In this document: one piece after another, positions 6,992 through 15,543 of the stretch
Layout of the letters: each line of letters opens with the position of its first letter
How positions within the stretch are numbered: the first letter of the stretch is position 1
NCBI RefSeq assembly: GCF_010731655.1
Contig: NZ_AP022619.1
Span: 4,836,001-4,900,000 of the forward strand
DNA from: Mycobacterium paraseoulense
GTDB lineage: Bacteria > Actinomycetota > Actinomycetes > Mycobacteriales > Mycobacteriaceae
Direction: 5' to 3'
DNA length: 64,000 bases
Made by a program: the position numbers and the translations under genes
Notes under the pieces: generated by a model
The model's input: the letters and a program-made list of their open reading frames with translations, nothing else
What the model was told of the DNA's origin: nothing
Databases searched by the model: none

Positions 6992-9148
6992 CTACCTTGC
7001 TGTTTCGCCGACGAGTTGTCCGGCCACGAGTCGTGCGTAATGGCCGCCCATGGCCATGAGTTCCTGGTGACAGCCCGCCTCGACGACCCGGCCCGCGTCC
7101 ATCACCACGATGTGGTCGGCGTCGATCACGGTCGCCAGTCGATGCGCGATCACGATGACGGTGCAGCCGAGCCGCGCGATATTGCCGTGGACCCTGGCCT
7201 CGGTGACGGTGTCGAGACTGCTGGTCGCCTCGTCGAGCAACAGGATCCGTGGCCGGGGGGCGAGCGCGCGTGCCAGGGCAAGCCGTTGACGTTGACCACC
7301 CGACAGCGAGGCGCCCGCGTCGACGAGCGGGGTGTCGAAACCCATTGGCATCGCGCGGATGTCCTCGGCGACGCCGGCCAGTTCCGCCGCCGACTCGAGC
7401 CGCTCCAGCGGCAGGCTGGGGTTACCCAGTACCAGGTTGTCGCGAATCGGCAGCCCGAAGATGTAGGGGTCCTGGGTCACCACGCCGATTTGCGAGCGCA
7501 CGCTGCGCGGGTGCAGGGTGGCGAGGTCATTGCCGTCGAGCAGGACGCGTCCCTCCGAGGGTGAGTAGAGGCCCAGTAGGAGCCGGCCCAGCGTGGATTT
7601 GCCCGACCCGGAACGACCCACGATGGCCAGGACCTGTCCGGGCCGCACCTCGAGGCTGGCGCCGTCGACGACCGGTGGGCCATGGGGGGTGTAGCGGAAG
7701 GTGAGCCGCTCGGCGCGTACCGATCCGATGAGTTCGGGCGCGTGTCGTAGCTCGCGCCCCGCGGTCTCCGTGGGGGTGTTGAACACGTCGTCAAGGCGGG
7801 CCAGGTAGCTGCCGAGCAGCTGCACTTGCAGCGCAGTCGCGACCAGAATGCCAAGTGGTTCAAGAAATCCCGTCGCCAGGGCAGCCAGGGCAAGCATGGT
7901 GCCCAACGAGAGCTTTCCGCTGGACGTCAGCTCGGCGCCGGCCAGCAGCACCGCGATGGGGGACAACAGCGCCAGCCCGTGGATCGCGGTCGAGACCAAG
8001 GCCTCGAGGCGCCCGCGGCGTAGCGAGACGTTCAGTTCGGCGACGAACAGGTTGGTCCAGTGCGCCACCGCGCGCCGCTCCGCGCCGGCCGCCTTGAGCG
8101 TTTCGACGGCGGAGAACATCTCGTAGGCGTAGGACTGTGAGCGGGCTTCGGTGGCCAGTGATTCGCCCATCAGGTGTTGGTTGCGGCGGCGCGCCGCCAG
8201 CAGGACGGCGACCTGGGCGGCGCCGAGCACGCAGACGAGAAGGCCCAGAGCCGGCGACAGGGCGACGATGACAACCAGGTAGAGGGTGGCCAGCGCGCCG
8301 TCGAGCAGCGCGGAGATGGTGCCCGTGGTCAGGATCTCGCGAACCGTGGCGTTGCTGCGCAATCGCATCATCAGGTCTCCCGACGAGCGCTTGAGGAAGA
8401 ACGCGTACGGCAGGTCCACGAGGTGCTCGAGGAAGTCGAGCGTCATGTCGACGTCCAGGCGACTGCGCAGCCGCAACAGCAAATGGGCGCGCAGATACGT
8501 CGCGAGCACCGAGTAGATGACCAAAGCGGCCATCACCGCGGCCAGCACTTTCAGCAGGCGCCCGTCGTCGTTGGGCACGACCCGATCGACGACCACGCCG
8601 GTCAGCACCGGCACCGCCAGCGCCATCACCCGCACCACCACCGAGGTGGCCAGCACCCGGCCGATCCCGGTCGATCGGGCCAGCAGGCGCCGCGCGTGAT
8701 GGAGCGCGCCGGGGGCTCTCCGCCCGCCCGCCGCGAAACCGTCGCCGGGCTCCAGCATGACCGCGACGCCGCTGTAGAGATCGTTGACCGCGTCCCAGCT
8801 GAGCCGGTAGCGACCGGCGGCCGGATCGACAATGGTCACCCCGCGCCGTGAAGTCGAGTCGAGGACGATGAAATGCGAAGCACCCCAATGTAGTACGGTG
8901 CCCCGGGGCAGAGCCCGCAGATCGTCGAGTTCGGTAGCCACGCCGCGGGCACGCAACCCGAACGAGGTCGCGGCCTCCGCGAGCCGCAAGGCGTCGATAC
9001 CGTCGCGCCCGGTCCCGGTGGCCTCGTGCGCCTCGGCGAGCGAAACGTGGCGGCCGTGATAGCCGAGCGCCATGGCGAGCGCGGCGGCGCCGCAGTCGGC
9101 CATTTCTGCCTGCGCAATGTAGGGGATCGCGCGTCCCCGCCCCTTCAC
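6992..9148 (-). CDS. C39 peptidase-containing ABC exporter
   Basis: 718-aa bifunctional transporter that cleaves double-glycine leaders and exports the peptide. Residues 1-130 are a C39 peptidase with Cys19 (QAEMADCGAAAL), His92 (GASHFIVLDS) and Asp108 (VDPAAG). Residues about 150-440 are the six-helix membrane domain. The rest is the ATPase with Walker A GRSGSGKST, signature LSGGQRQR and Walker B ILLLDEATSSLD. The GTG start overlaps the stop of the upstream gene in GTGA, showing translational coupling. C39 exporters normally serve class II lanthipeptides and bacteriocins, so pairing one with a class I LanB is unusual. The double-Gly leaders of both precursors fit it. Confidence 0.93.
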   Translation of the reverse strand: MKGRGRAIPYIAQAEMADCGAAALAMALGYHGRHVSLAEAHEATGTGRDGIDALRLAEAATSFGLRARGVATELDDLRALPRGTVLHWGASHFIVLDSTSRRGVTIVDPAAGRYRLSWDAVNDLYSGVAVMLEPGDGFAAGGRRAPGALHHARRLLARSTGIGRVLATSVVVRVMALAVPVLTGVVVDRVVPNDDGRLLKVLAAVMAALVIYSVLATYLRAHLLLRLRSRLDVDMTLDFLEHLVDLPYAFFLKRSSGDLMMRLRSNATVREILTTGTISALLDGALATLYLVVIVALSPALGLLVCVLGAAQVAVLLAARRRNQHLMGESLATEARSQSYAYEMFSAVETLKAAGAERRAVAHWTNLFVAELNVSLRRGRLEALVSTAIHGLALLSPIAVLLAGAELTSSGKLSLGTMLALAALATGFLEPLGILVATALQVQLLGSYLARLDDVFNTPTETAGRELRHAPELIGSVRAERLTFRYTPHGPPVVDGASLEVRPGQVLAIVGRSGSGKSTLGRLLLGLYSPSEGRVLLDGNDLATLHPRSVRSQIGVVTQDPYIFGLPIRDNLVLGNPSLPLERLESAAELAGVAEDIRAMPMGFDTPLVDAGASLSGGQRQRLALARALAPRPRILLLDEATSSLDTVTEARVHGNIARLGCTVIVIAHRLATVIDADHIVVMDAGRVVEAGCHQELMAMGGHYARLVAGQLVGETAR

Positions 9149-9600
9149 CGCAGCCTCGGCATTAACGCGCTGATCAGCCGCTGCCGTCCTTGCGGAACAA
9201 CAAGTTCACCGGACGGCGCCGAAACGGGCCGGTCCAACTCGGCCTTCACCTCGGTCGCGGTCACGTCGATGACGACGGCGCCGTGCGTTGTGCCGGAAGC
9301 ATCCCGAAATTGGACGGCAGCACCCCGGGCAGGCGGTATGCCGCCGCCACGGCTCGCCGTGACAGTCATGCCTTGCGTGACGGCCGGCAGCGCCTCGGTC
9401 CGCGCAATGCTGACCGTGCCGGCGATCAGAGCGCCGGCTGCCAACAGCACACCGAGCATGACGAGTCCCGCCTCGGTCCGCTCCTGCTGCTTGATCAGTT
9501 CACCGGGGCGGCTCGCCGTGGATTGGCGGTCGCGCCACCGCTCACGAAACACCGGCTCATGCCGGGTCTCGCCGTCGTCGCTATTTCGGTCGGCTTCCAT
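9145..9600 (-). CDS. Small HlyD-like membrane-fusion accessory protein
   Basis: 151-aa protein with a charged N-terminus (FRERWRDRQSTASRPGELIK), one membrane helix at about 44-66 and an external beta-rich tail. The layout matches the start of HlyD-family adaptors of C39 exporters, but the long coiled-coil and lipoyl parts are missing. ATG 9600 follows AAGGAGCGACGA and lies downstream of the promoter at 9650-9680, so the longer reading to 9717 is rejected. It is the first gene of the operon with the ABC exporter and LanB. It could be a minimal adaptor suited to a mycobacterial envelope; the family call is moderate because similarity is confined to the N-terminal half. Confidence 0.7.
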   Translation of the reverse strand: MEADRNSDDGETRHEPVFRERWRDRQSTASRPGELIKQQERTEAGLVMLGVLLAAGALIAGTVSIARTEALPAVTQGMTVTASRGGGIPPARGAAVQFRDASGTTHGAVVIDVTATEVKAELDRPVSAPSGELVVPQGRQRLISALMPRLR

Positions 9601-9649
9601 TCGTCGCTCCTTGGGTGGCGGTCGGTCGCAGACGGGGCCGACTCTCGCG

Positions 9650-9680
9650 GGTAGGAGCTTCAGCGGTGCGAAACGGTGAC
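9650..9680 (-). promoter_or_regulatory. Bipartite ECF-type promoter of the transporter-lanB operon
   Basis: On the minus strand GTCACC, 16 bases, then GCTCCTACC, identical in blocks and spacing to the promoters of the two precursor genes (one base differs in the upstream block of precursor 2). It stands 50 bases before ATG 9600. Confidence 0.8.
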
Positions 9681-9775
9681 ACCTTTTGGGGATGCTGCCG
9701 GCGCCGGCCTGTGGCAATCGCCCGGACCCGATCTAGAGTCCACGGGTTTTGCCGAGGATTATGACCGTCCTCCGG

Positions 9776-10600
9776 TCAGCCCTGCGCGAGCTCGGCGACG
9801 GGCTGCCATTCCGCCCAGGTGCGTAGCCGGCTCTCATAGTCGGCCTTGGCGGTTTCCAGCGGCGAGGCCCCGAAAAACACTCGCAGCGGCGGCTTTTCGG
9901 CGTCGACCACCTTCAGCAGCGCGGCGGCGGATGCCTCCGGGTTGCCCGGGCTGGCCCAGCGCTTGCTGCGCTCGGCCTGCACGGCGGCGCGAACGTCGTC
10001 GTAGGCCGGCAGCGGATCGGCGTGCCTGGCGGAATCTCCGGCCCAGTCGGTGTCGAAGCCGCCCGGCTCGATCAGCGTGACGTGCACCCCGAACGGGGCG
10101 ACCTCCTGCGCCAGCGCCTGTGAGAAGCCCTCGAGCGCCCACTTGGACGCGTGGTACATGCCGACCAAGGGGAACGCGGTGATGCCCCCGATCGAGGACA
10201 CCTGGATGATGTGCCCGCTGCCCTGCGCCCGCAGATATGGCAGCGCGGCCTGGGTGACCCACAGCGCCCCAAAGACGTTCGTCTCGATCTGGTCGCGCGC
10301 GTCCCGTTCGGAGAGCTCCTCGACGAAGCCGAACTGCCCGTAGCCGGCGTTGTTGACGACGATGTCCAGCCGCCCGAAGTGGTCGTACGCGTGCTTGACC
10401 GCGGCGAAGTCGGCGCTTCGATCCGTGACGTCCAACCGGATCGGCAGCAGCGCGTCGCCGTATTTCTCGGCCAGGTCGTCGAGTGACGCCGTGTTGCGCG
10501 CTGTCGCCGCAACCCTGTCGCCGCGCTCGAGCGCCGCGATCGCCCATGCCCGTCCGAAACCGCGCGATGTCCCGGTGATAAACCAAACTTTTTCAGTCAC
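9776..10600 (-). CDS. Short-chain dehydrogenase/reductase
   Basis: 274-aa classical SDR. The NAD(P)-binding motif is TGTSRGFG at residues 9-16, NNAG lies near 85, and the catalytic Ser plus YHASK follow near 140-160. The GTG at 10600 (MTEKVWFITGTSRG) is chosen; a TTG at 10612 would add four residues, and neither has a good Shine-Dalgarno sequence. Substrate unknown. It stands alone between the RiPP operon and menG, facing away from menG with 55 bases between start codons. Confidence 0.85.
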   Translation of the reverse strand: MTEKVWFITGTSRGFGRAWAIAALERGDRVAATARNTASLDDLAEKYGDALLPIRLDVTDRSADFAAVKHAYDHFGRLDIVVNNAGYGQFGFVEELSERDARDQIETNVFGALWVTQAALPYLRAQGSGHIIQVSSIGGITAFPLVGMYHASKWALEGFSQALAQEVAPFGVHVTLIEPGGFDTDWAGDSARHADPLPAYDDVRAAVQAERSKRWASPGNPEASAAALLKVVDAEKPPLRVFFGASPLETAKADYESRLRTWAEWQPVAELAQG

Positions 10601-10655
10601 GAAGTGTTGCAACGCCGATGTCGCCGCCTAATTCCCGAGAGGTAGCGTCTCCGTC

Positions 10656-11348
10656 ATGAGTCGCGCGGCCTTGGACAAGGACCCCCGGGACGTCGCGTCG
10701 ATGTTCGACGGCGTGGCCCGCCGCTACGACGTGACCAACACCGTGCTGTCGCTGGGTCAGGACCGGTACTGGCGGAAAGCCACCCGGTCGGCGCTGGACA
10801 TCGGGCCGGGCCAGCGGGTGCTGGACCTCGCCGCGGGCACGGCGGTATCCACCGTCGAGCTGCAGAAGTCGGGGGCATGGTGTGTGGCGGCCGATTTCTC
10901 GGTGGGGATGCTCGCGGCGGGGGCGGCTCGCGACGTGCCGAAGGTCGCCGCCGACGCCACTCGCCTGCCGTTTGGTGACGATGTATTCGACGCCGTCACA
11001 ATCAGTTTCGGGTTGCGCAACGTCGTCGTTCCGCAGGCGGCACTGCGTGAGATGGCTCGGGTCACCCGCCCGGGCGGCCGATTGGTGGTGTGCGAATTCT
11101 CCACGCCGACCAATGCGCTGTTCGCCACCGCCTACAAGGAGTACTTGATGCGGGCGCTGCCGCGGGTGGCGCGCGCGGTGTCCAGCAACCCGGACGCCTA
11201 TGTGTACCTCGCGGAGTCGATCAGGGCCTGGCCCGACCAGGCAAACCTGGCACGCGAAATCGCGCGGGCCGGATGGGCGGCGGTGCGGTGGCGCAACCTG
11301 ACCGGCGGCATCGTCGCCCTACACGCGGGCCACAAGCCGCTGCGGTGA
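10656..11348 (+). CDS. menG: Demethylmenaquinone methyltransferase
   Basis: 230-aa UbiE/MenG-type SAM-dependent methyltransferase catalysing the last step of menaquinone synthesis. The SAM motif is [11 protein letters not shown] near residues 50-60; the UbiE features [12 protein letters not shown] (N-terminus) and [21 protein letters not shown] (middle) are clear. ATG 10656 follows GAGAGGTAGC. In H37Rv this gene (Rv0558) directly follows mgtA; here about 9.3 kb separates them. It works in the same pathway as menJ and probably grcC1 nearby. Confidence 0.92.
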   Translation: MSRAALDKDPRDVASMFDGVARRYDVTNTVLSLGQDRYWRKATRSALDIGPGQRVLDLAAGTAVSTVELQKSGAWCVAADFSVGMLAAGAARDVPKVAADATRLPFGDDVFDAVTISFGLRNVVVPQAALREMARVTRPGGRLVVCEFSTPTNALFATAYKEYLMRALPRVARAVSSNPDAYVYLAESIRAWPDQANLAREIARAGWAAVRWRNLTGGIVALHAGHKPLR

Positions 11349-11355
11349 GAACGCC

Positions 11356-11709
11356 CTAGTGGGTACCGGCGCGCTGCACGAAGCCGACCTGGTCGGGGCA
11401 GTAGTGGTCCACCGCGGCACCGAGGAACTGGAACGCCTGCCCCTGGGTGGTGCCCCGCGGCAGGTTGTGCTGGATGAAATTGGCGGACTTGTACGGGTCG
11501 CCGTCCACACCCCTGGCGATCCGCTCGCAGGTGATCTTGCCCAGCCACGCGAGCTGGTCCTGCGGCTGGTAGATGCCGAAGCCGTTGACCGTGTTCTTGA
11601 ACGGGGCGTCCTGGTCGTTGGGCGGCGGCGGCGAGGCCAATGCCGGCGCGGCCAGCGCGATGGCGGCGGCGGCCAGGCCGCCAATAGTAGCCAGCTTCGT
11701 TCCCTTCAT
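11356..11709 (-). CDS. Secreted DUF732-family protein
   Basis: 117-aa exported protein. A signal peptide (KLATIGGLAAAAIALAAPALA) ends near residue 25. The mature part (NTVNGFGIYQPQDQLAWLGK, then two Cys in TCERI and HYCPDQ) has the small helical DUF732 look common in mycobacteria. ATG 11709 is chosen because it starts the signal peptide. Its position between menG and menJ matches Rv0559c. It converges on menG with 7 bases between stops. Function unknown. Confidence 0.8.
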   Translation of the reverse strand: MKGTKLATIGGLAAAAIALAAPALASPPPPNDQDAPFKNTVNGFGIYQPQDQLAWLGKITCERIARGVDGDPYKSANFIQHNLPRGTTQGQAFQFLGAAVDHYCPDQVGFVQRAGTH

Positions 11710-11813
11710 TAGCCGGACTATACACCGCTCGCCCGAACCGTGCGGAAAATTCTCGACGCCCGCAGTCGGGACCGAGCACCGTTTGCGCACGTCAATGACG
11801 GTGAGCAGTTCGC

Positions 11814-13049
11814 TCAGCTGAACGGCACCCGGCGATCGACCAGCCGGGACAGCCGTCCGGCGCCCCGCCAGGCCCGCGCCACCCAGTCGGCGTCATCGTC
11901 GGTGACGAGGTTGGCCATCACCCGCACGGCGATCGTCATCAGCCTCGGGGAGCGCATCGCGATCGGCCCCGTCGTGGGCAGGAACCGCTGGAACGTCAGC
12001 AGCAGCGCCAGCCTTCGGGCGATCGAGAACCCCCGGCCGTAGTGCTCCTGCAGCAGCGCCGGCCACACCCGCGACAGGTCGCGGCAGTCCAGCAGCTCGG
12101 CGGCCAGCCGCCCCGTCTCCATCCCGTAGTCGATGCCCTCGCCATTCAACGGGTTGACGCAGGCCGCGGCGTCGCCGATCAGCATCCAGTTGGGCCCGGC
12201 CACCCCGGACACCGCGCCGCCCATCGGCAGCAACGCCGACGACACGGCCCGCGGCGGCCCGTCGAAGCCCCACTCGTCGCGGCGCAGGTCGGTGTAGTAG
12301 TTGATCAGCGGTCGCAGCGCCAGGTCGGCCGGCCGTTTCGACGTCGACAGCGCGCCGACGCCGATGTTCACCTCGCCGTTGCCGAGCGGGAAGATCCAGC
12401 CGTAGCCGGGCAGCACTTTGTCCTTGGAGCCGTCGGGTCCGCGCAGCTCCAGGTGCGACGTCAGCCACGGGTCGTCGGCGCGCGCGGTGGCCAGATAGCC
12501 GCGGGCCGCGACGCCGTACACCGTCTCCTGGTGCCAACGCCGCCCCAGCTCGCGGCCCAGCGAAGACCGGGCCCCGTCGGCCACGATCAGCTGCCGGCAG
12601 CCCACCTCCGTGCCGTCGGCCAACGTCAGCGACACCACGCGTCTCGACGAGTCATGATGGACAGCAACGGCTTTCGTGCCCAGCATCATCCGGGCGCCGG
12701 AATCCTCGGCGACCTTGCGGATCCGGTCGTCCAACTCGAGTCGGGCCACCGCACTGCCGGTCGAGGGAAACGACGGGCCCGGCCAGCCGACTTCCACCTC
12801 GCCGCCGAATCCGCTCATCCGCAGGCCCCGATGCCTGATGCGGGTGTCCAGCCAGTCGCCCAGCCCGAGGCGCTCGCACTCGGCGACCGCGCGCGGCGTC
12901 AGCCCGTCACCGCATGGCTTGTCCCGCGGAAAGCTGGCGGAGTCGATGACCAGCACGTCGTTGCCGGCGCGTGCCGCCCACGCGGCGGCCGCCGAGCCGG
13001 CCGGTCCGGCGCCGACGACCACCAGGTCGGCTTTGGTCTCCACGCTCAC
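11814..13049 (-). CDS. menJ: Menaquinone reductase MenJ (FAD-dependent)
   Basis: 411-aa flavoprotein of the geranylgeranyl reductase family. FAD binding is shown by VVVGAGPAGSAAA (GxGxxG at 13-18) and LIGDAAACVNPLNGEGIDYG, plus the family motif PRDKPCGDGLTPRAV. The order matches Rv0561c, MenJ, which saturates one isoprene unit of menaquinone-9. GTG 13049 is chosen; GTG 13043 is also possible and would fit a leaderless transcript better. Its start codon is only 15 bases from that of grcC1 on the other strand. The H37Rv methyltransferase gene Rv0560c, expected just before it, is absent. Confidence 0.88.
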   Translation of the reverse strand: MSVETKADLVVVGAGPAGSAAAAWAARAGNDVLVIDSASFPRDKPCGDGLTPRAVAECERLGLGDWLDTRIRHRGLRMSGFGGEVEVGWPGPSFPSTGSAVARLELDDRIRKVAEDSGARMMLGTKAVAVHHDSSRRVVSLTLADGTEVGCRQLIVADGARSSLGRELGRRWHQETVYGVAARGYLATARADDPWLTSHLELRGPDGSKDKVLPGYGWIFPLGNGEVNIGVGALSTSKRPADLALRPLINYYTDLRRDEWGFDGPPRAVSSALLPMGGAVSGVAGPNWMLIGDAAACVNPLNGEGIDYGMETGRLAAELLDCRDLSRVWPALLQEHYGRGFSIARRLALLLTFQRFLPTTGPIAMRSPRLMTIAVRVMANLVTDDDADWVARAWRGAGRLSRLVDRRVPFS

Positions 13050-13067
13050 CAGTATGTTGGTCGGGTG
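13047..13067. promoter_or_regulatory. Compressed divergent start region of menJ and grcC1
   Basis: Only 15 bases separate the two GTG codons. On the plus strand TATGTT (13054-13059) sits 5 bases before the grcC1 GTG; on the minus strand the same bases read as CATACT-like, just ahead of menJ. Both transcripts would be leaderless or nearly so and would share one -10 region. Inferred from position only. Confidence 0.4.
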
Positions 13068-14081
13068 AGTACTCCGGCGACGGTGGTGGCGGGCGTGGAC
13101 TTCGGCGACGCCGCGTTCGCGGCGGCCGTGCGCGACGGTGTCGGGCGGATCGAGCAGCTCATGGACACCGAACTGCGCAGCGCCGACGAGGTGATGACCG
13201 ACTCGCTGACGCACCTATTCAAGGCCGGCGGCAAGCGATTCCGGCCGTTGTTCACGGTGCTGTCCGCCCAGATCGGGCCGAACCCGGAGGCGCACGACGT
13301 GACCATCGCCGGCGCGGTCATCGAGCTGGTCCACCTGGCCACGCTCTACCACGACGACGTGATGGACGAGGCGGAGGTGCGCCGCGGCGCGCCGACCGCG
13401 AACGTCCGCTGGGGGAACAACGTCGCGATCCTGGCCGGGGATTACCTGTTCGCCACGGCGTCGCGGCTGGTCTCCCGGCTGGGACCGGAAGCGGTACGGC
13501 TGATAGCCGAGACGTTCGCCCAGCTGGTGACGGGCCAGATGCGCGAGACGCGCGGCCTGACGGGACCGGCCGAAGGGGCGGACGCGATAGAGCACTACCT
13601 GAAGGTGGTGTACGAGAAGACGGCCTGCCTGATCGCCGCGGCGGGCCGTTTCGGCGCCATGTTCTCGGGCGCCGACGCCGAGCAGGTCGAGCGGCTGAGC
13701 CGGCTCGGCGGCATCGTGGGCACCGCGTTCCAGATCTCCGACGACATCATCGACATCGACAGCGACTCGCACGAGTCGGGCAAGCTGCCCGGCACCGACG
13801 TGCGCGAGGGCGTGCACACCCTGCCGATGCTGTACGCCCTGCGCGAATCCGGGGCGAACGCGGCGCGGCTGCGCGAGCTGCTGGCCGGCCCCATCGACGA
13901 CGACGACGCGGTGGCCGAGGCGCTGGCGCTGCTGCGGGCGTCCCCCGGCATGGCGAAGGCCAAGCAAACGCTGGCGGAATATGCGGCCCAGGCACGCGCC
14001 GAGCTGGCGCTTTTACCCGACGTCGCCGGCCGGCGCGCGCTGCAGACGCTGGTGGACTACACCATCAGCCGGCACGGCTAG
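13065..14081 (+). CDS. grcC1: Polyprenyl diphosphate synthase GrcC1
   Basis: 338-aa trans-isoprenyl diphosphate synthase, close to the usual length of about 335. The two Asp-rich motifs are DDVMD (97-101) and DDIID (226-230), with GGKRFRP near residue 55 and a QMRETRGL region between. It would make the long isoprenoid chain used for menaquinone or related lipids, fitting its place beside menJ and menG. GTG 13065 is chosen since the upstream extension overlaps menJ. Confidence 0.9.
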   Translation: MSTPATVVAGVDFGDAAFAAAVRDGVGRIEQLMDTELRSADEVMTDSLTHLFKAGGKRFRPLFTVLSAQIGPNPEAHDVTIAGAVIELVHLATLYHDDVMDEAEVRRGAPTANVRWGNNVAILAGDYLFATASRLVSRLGPEAVRLIAETFAQLVTGQMRETRGLTGPAEGADAIEHYLKVVYEKTACLIAAAGRFGAMFSGADAEQVERLSRLGGIVGTAFQISDDIIDIDSDSHESGKLPGTDVREGVHTLPMLYALRESGANAARLRELLAGPIDDDDAVAEALALLRASPGMAKAKQTLAEYAAQARAELALLPDVAGRRALQTLVDYTISRHG

Positions 14082-14163
14082 CGAGTCGCGGAACCCAACG
14101 GCCCGTCTCGGACGTTCAATTGGCTGTAGTAGTCAATTCCTGAGTGCTCCGAGGAGGACACCG

Positions 14164-15024
14164 ATGACCTGGCATCCCCATGCCAACAGGTTGAAGACCT
14201 TCGCCCTGTTGGTCGGTATGTCCGCGTTGATCGTGTTTGTCGGGTCGCTGTTCGGCAGGACGGCCATGTTCCTGGCGGTGCTGTTCGCCGTCGGGATGAA
14301 CATCTACACGTACTACAACAGCGACAAGCTCGCGTTGCGGGCGATGCACGCACAACCGGTGTCCGAACTGCAGGCGCCTGCGATGTACCGGATCGTGCGC
14401 GAGCTGGCCACCGCCGCGCACCAGCCCATGCCCCGGCTCTACATCAGCGACACCAACGCGCCGAACGCCTTCGCGACCGGACGCAACCCGCGCAACGCCG
14501 CCGTCTGCTGCACCACCGGCATTCTGGGGATCCTCAACGAACGTGAGCTGCGCGCGGTGCTGGGTCACGAACTTTCCCACGTCTACAACCGCGACATCCT
14601 GATTTCCTGCGTGGCCGGCGCGATGGCGTCGGTCATCACAGCGCTGGCCAACATGGCCATGTGGGCCGGCATGTTCGGCGGTAACCGGGACGGCGAGAAT
14701 CCTTTTGCGCTGCTGCTGGTTTCGTTGCTGGGTCCGATCGCGGCGACCGTGGTGCGGCTGGCGGTGTCCCGGTCGCGGGAGTACCAGGCCGACGAGTCGG
14801 GCGCGGTATTGACCGGTGATCCGCTGGCCCTGGCCTCGGCCCTGCGCAAGATCTCCGGCGGTGTGCAGGCCGCCCCGTTGCCGCCGGAGCCGCAGCTGGC
14901 CAGCCAGGCGCACCTGATGATCGCCAACCCGTTCCGTGCGGGCGAGCGGATCGGGTCGCTGTTCTCGACGCACCCGCCGATCGAGGACCGTATCCGCCGG
15001 CTGGAGACCATGGCGCGCGGCTAG
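14164..15024 (+). CDS. htpX: HtpX membrane metalloprotease (M48)
   Basis: 286-aa zinc protease for membrane protein quality control. Two N-terminal membrane helices (about 10-30 and 33-50), the zinc motif HELSH at 135-139, two more hydrophobic segments (145-200) and the third ligand region [14 protein letters not shown] 14164 follows GAGGAGGACACC. Matches Rv0563 by order. Confidence 0.95.
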   Translation: MTWHPHANRLKTFALLVGMSALIVFVGSLFGRTAMFLAVLFAVGMNIYTYYNSDKLALRAMHAQPVSELQAPAMYRIVRELATAAHQPMPRLYISDTNAPNAFATGRNPRNAAVCCTTGILGILNERELRAVLGHELSHVYNRDILISCVAGAMASVITALANMAMWAGMFGGNRDGENPFALLLVSLLGPIAATVVRLAVSRSREYQADESGAVLTGDPLALASALRKISGGVQAAPLPPEPQLASQAHLMIANPFRAGERIGSLFSTHPPIEDRIRRLETMARG

Positions 15025-15061
15025 TGTCGGCGCTCTCCGCAAGGATGCGGGCGTTGCCGAT

Positions 15062-15085
15062 TTTGATATCGCCCGCGCTATCAAA
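15062..15085. repeat. Palindrome copy 1, TTTGATA-N10-TATCAAA
   Basis: Perfect 7-bp inverted repeat with a 10-base, C/G-rich centre. A second copy with an 8-of-10 identical centre lies at 15145-15168, 83 bases downstream, just before the hicB start. They look like paired operators. Confidence 0.7.
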
Positions 15086-15144
15086 TCCGCGAAGCTTCAC
15101 ATGCCCTGGAGCGCCGAGCCCCCTGGGGATGAGTGACTCCCGGA

Positions 15145-15168
15145 TTTGATACCGCCCGTGCTATCAAA
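15145..15168. repeat. Palindrome copy 2, TTTGATA-N10-TATCAAA
   Basis: Perfect 7-bp inverted repeat ending 6 bases before the probable hicB GTG at 15175. HicB-type antitoxins repress their own promoters through a C-terminal DNA-binding domain, so this is probably the autoregulatory operator. Confidence 0.65.
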
Positions 15169-15174
15169 TCCCGC

Positions 15175-15531
15175 GTGGACCGCTACACCTAGGGCGCGCA
15201 GTGGTTGCCCGACTACAACGAATACGTGGGCGTGTGTATCGAATTGCCCTACATGAGGCGCGAAGCGCCGACGGCGCCCCAGGCCGTGGCCGCCGTCGAG
15301 GACGCCGTCCTCGAGCACGTGGAAGCCCTGCGGGCAACCGGCGAATCGGCACCCGAACCGCTTTCCGAACGGCGCTACAGCGGGAAATTTCTCGTCAGAA
15401 CCTCGCCGCAATTGCATGCCCGCCTTGCGCTGGAAGCCGTGGAGCAGGGTGTGCCGATGAACCAGTGGATAGTCCAGAGACTCAGCGGGCGGGCGCCCAG
15501 CGAAACCTTCGGCCTCTCCGGCTATGACTAG
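15175..15531 (+). pseudogene. HicB-like antitoxin with an in-frame stop at codon 6
   Basis: Read from GTG 15175, the protein starts MDRYT, then meets TAG at 15190-15192, then continues in the same frame as GAQWLPDYNEYVGVCIELPY, the HicB N-terminal sheet, and ends with a ribbon-helix-helix-like domain (YSGKFLVRTSPQLHARLALE, GVPMNQWIVQRL). Family members normally read RYTYR..W here, so TAG probably replaced a TAC Tyr codon. Translation could restart at TTG 15205, giving 108 aa that lack the first strand. No hicA toxin gene is visible on either side. It may be an orphan antitoxin that has decayed or is still partly made. The stop is seen directly; its effect is inferred. Confidence 0.65.
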
Positions 15532-15543
15532 CTTGGCGCCCGA

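Noticed and set aside
9601..9717. N-terminal extension of the HlyD-like protein to 9717
   Set aside because: The extension spans the bipartite promoter at 9650-9680 and lacks a ribosome site, whereas ATG 9600 has one.
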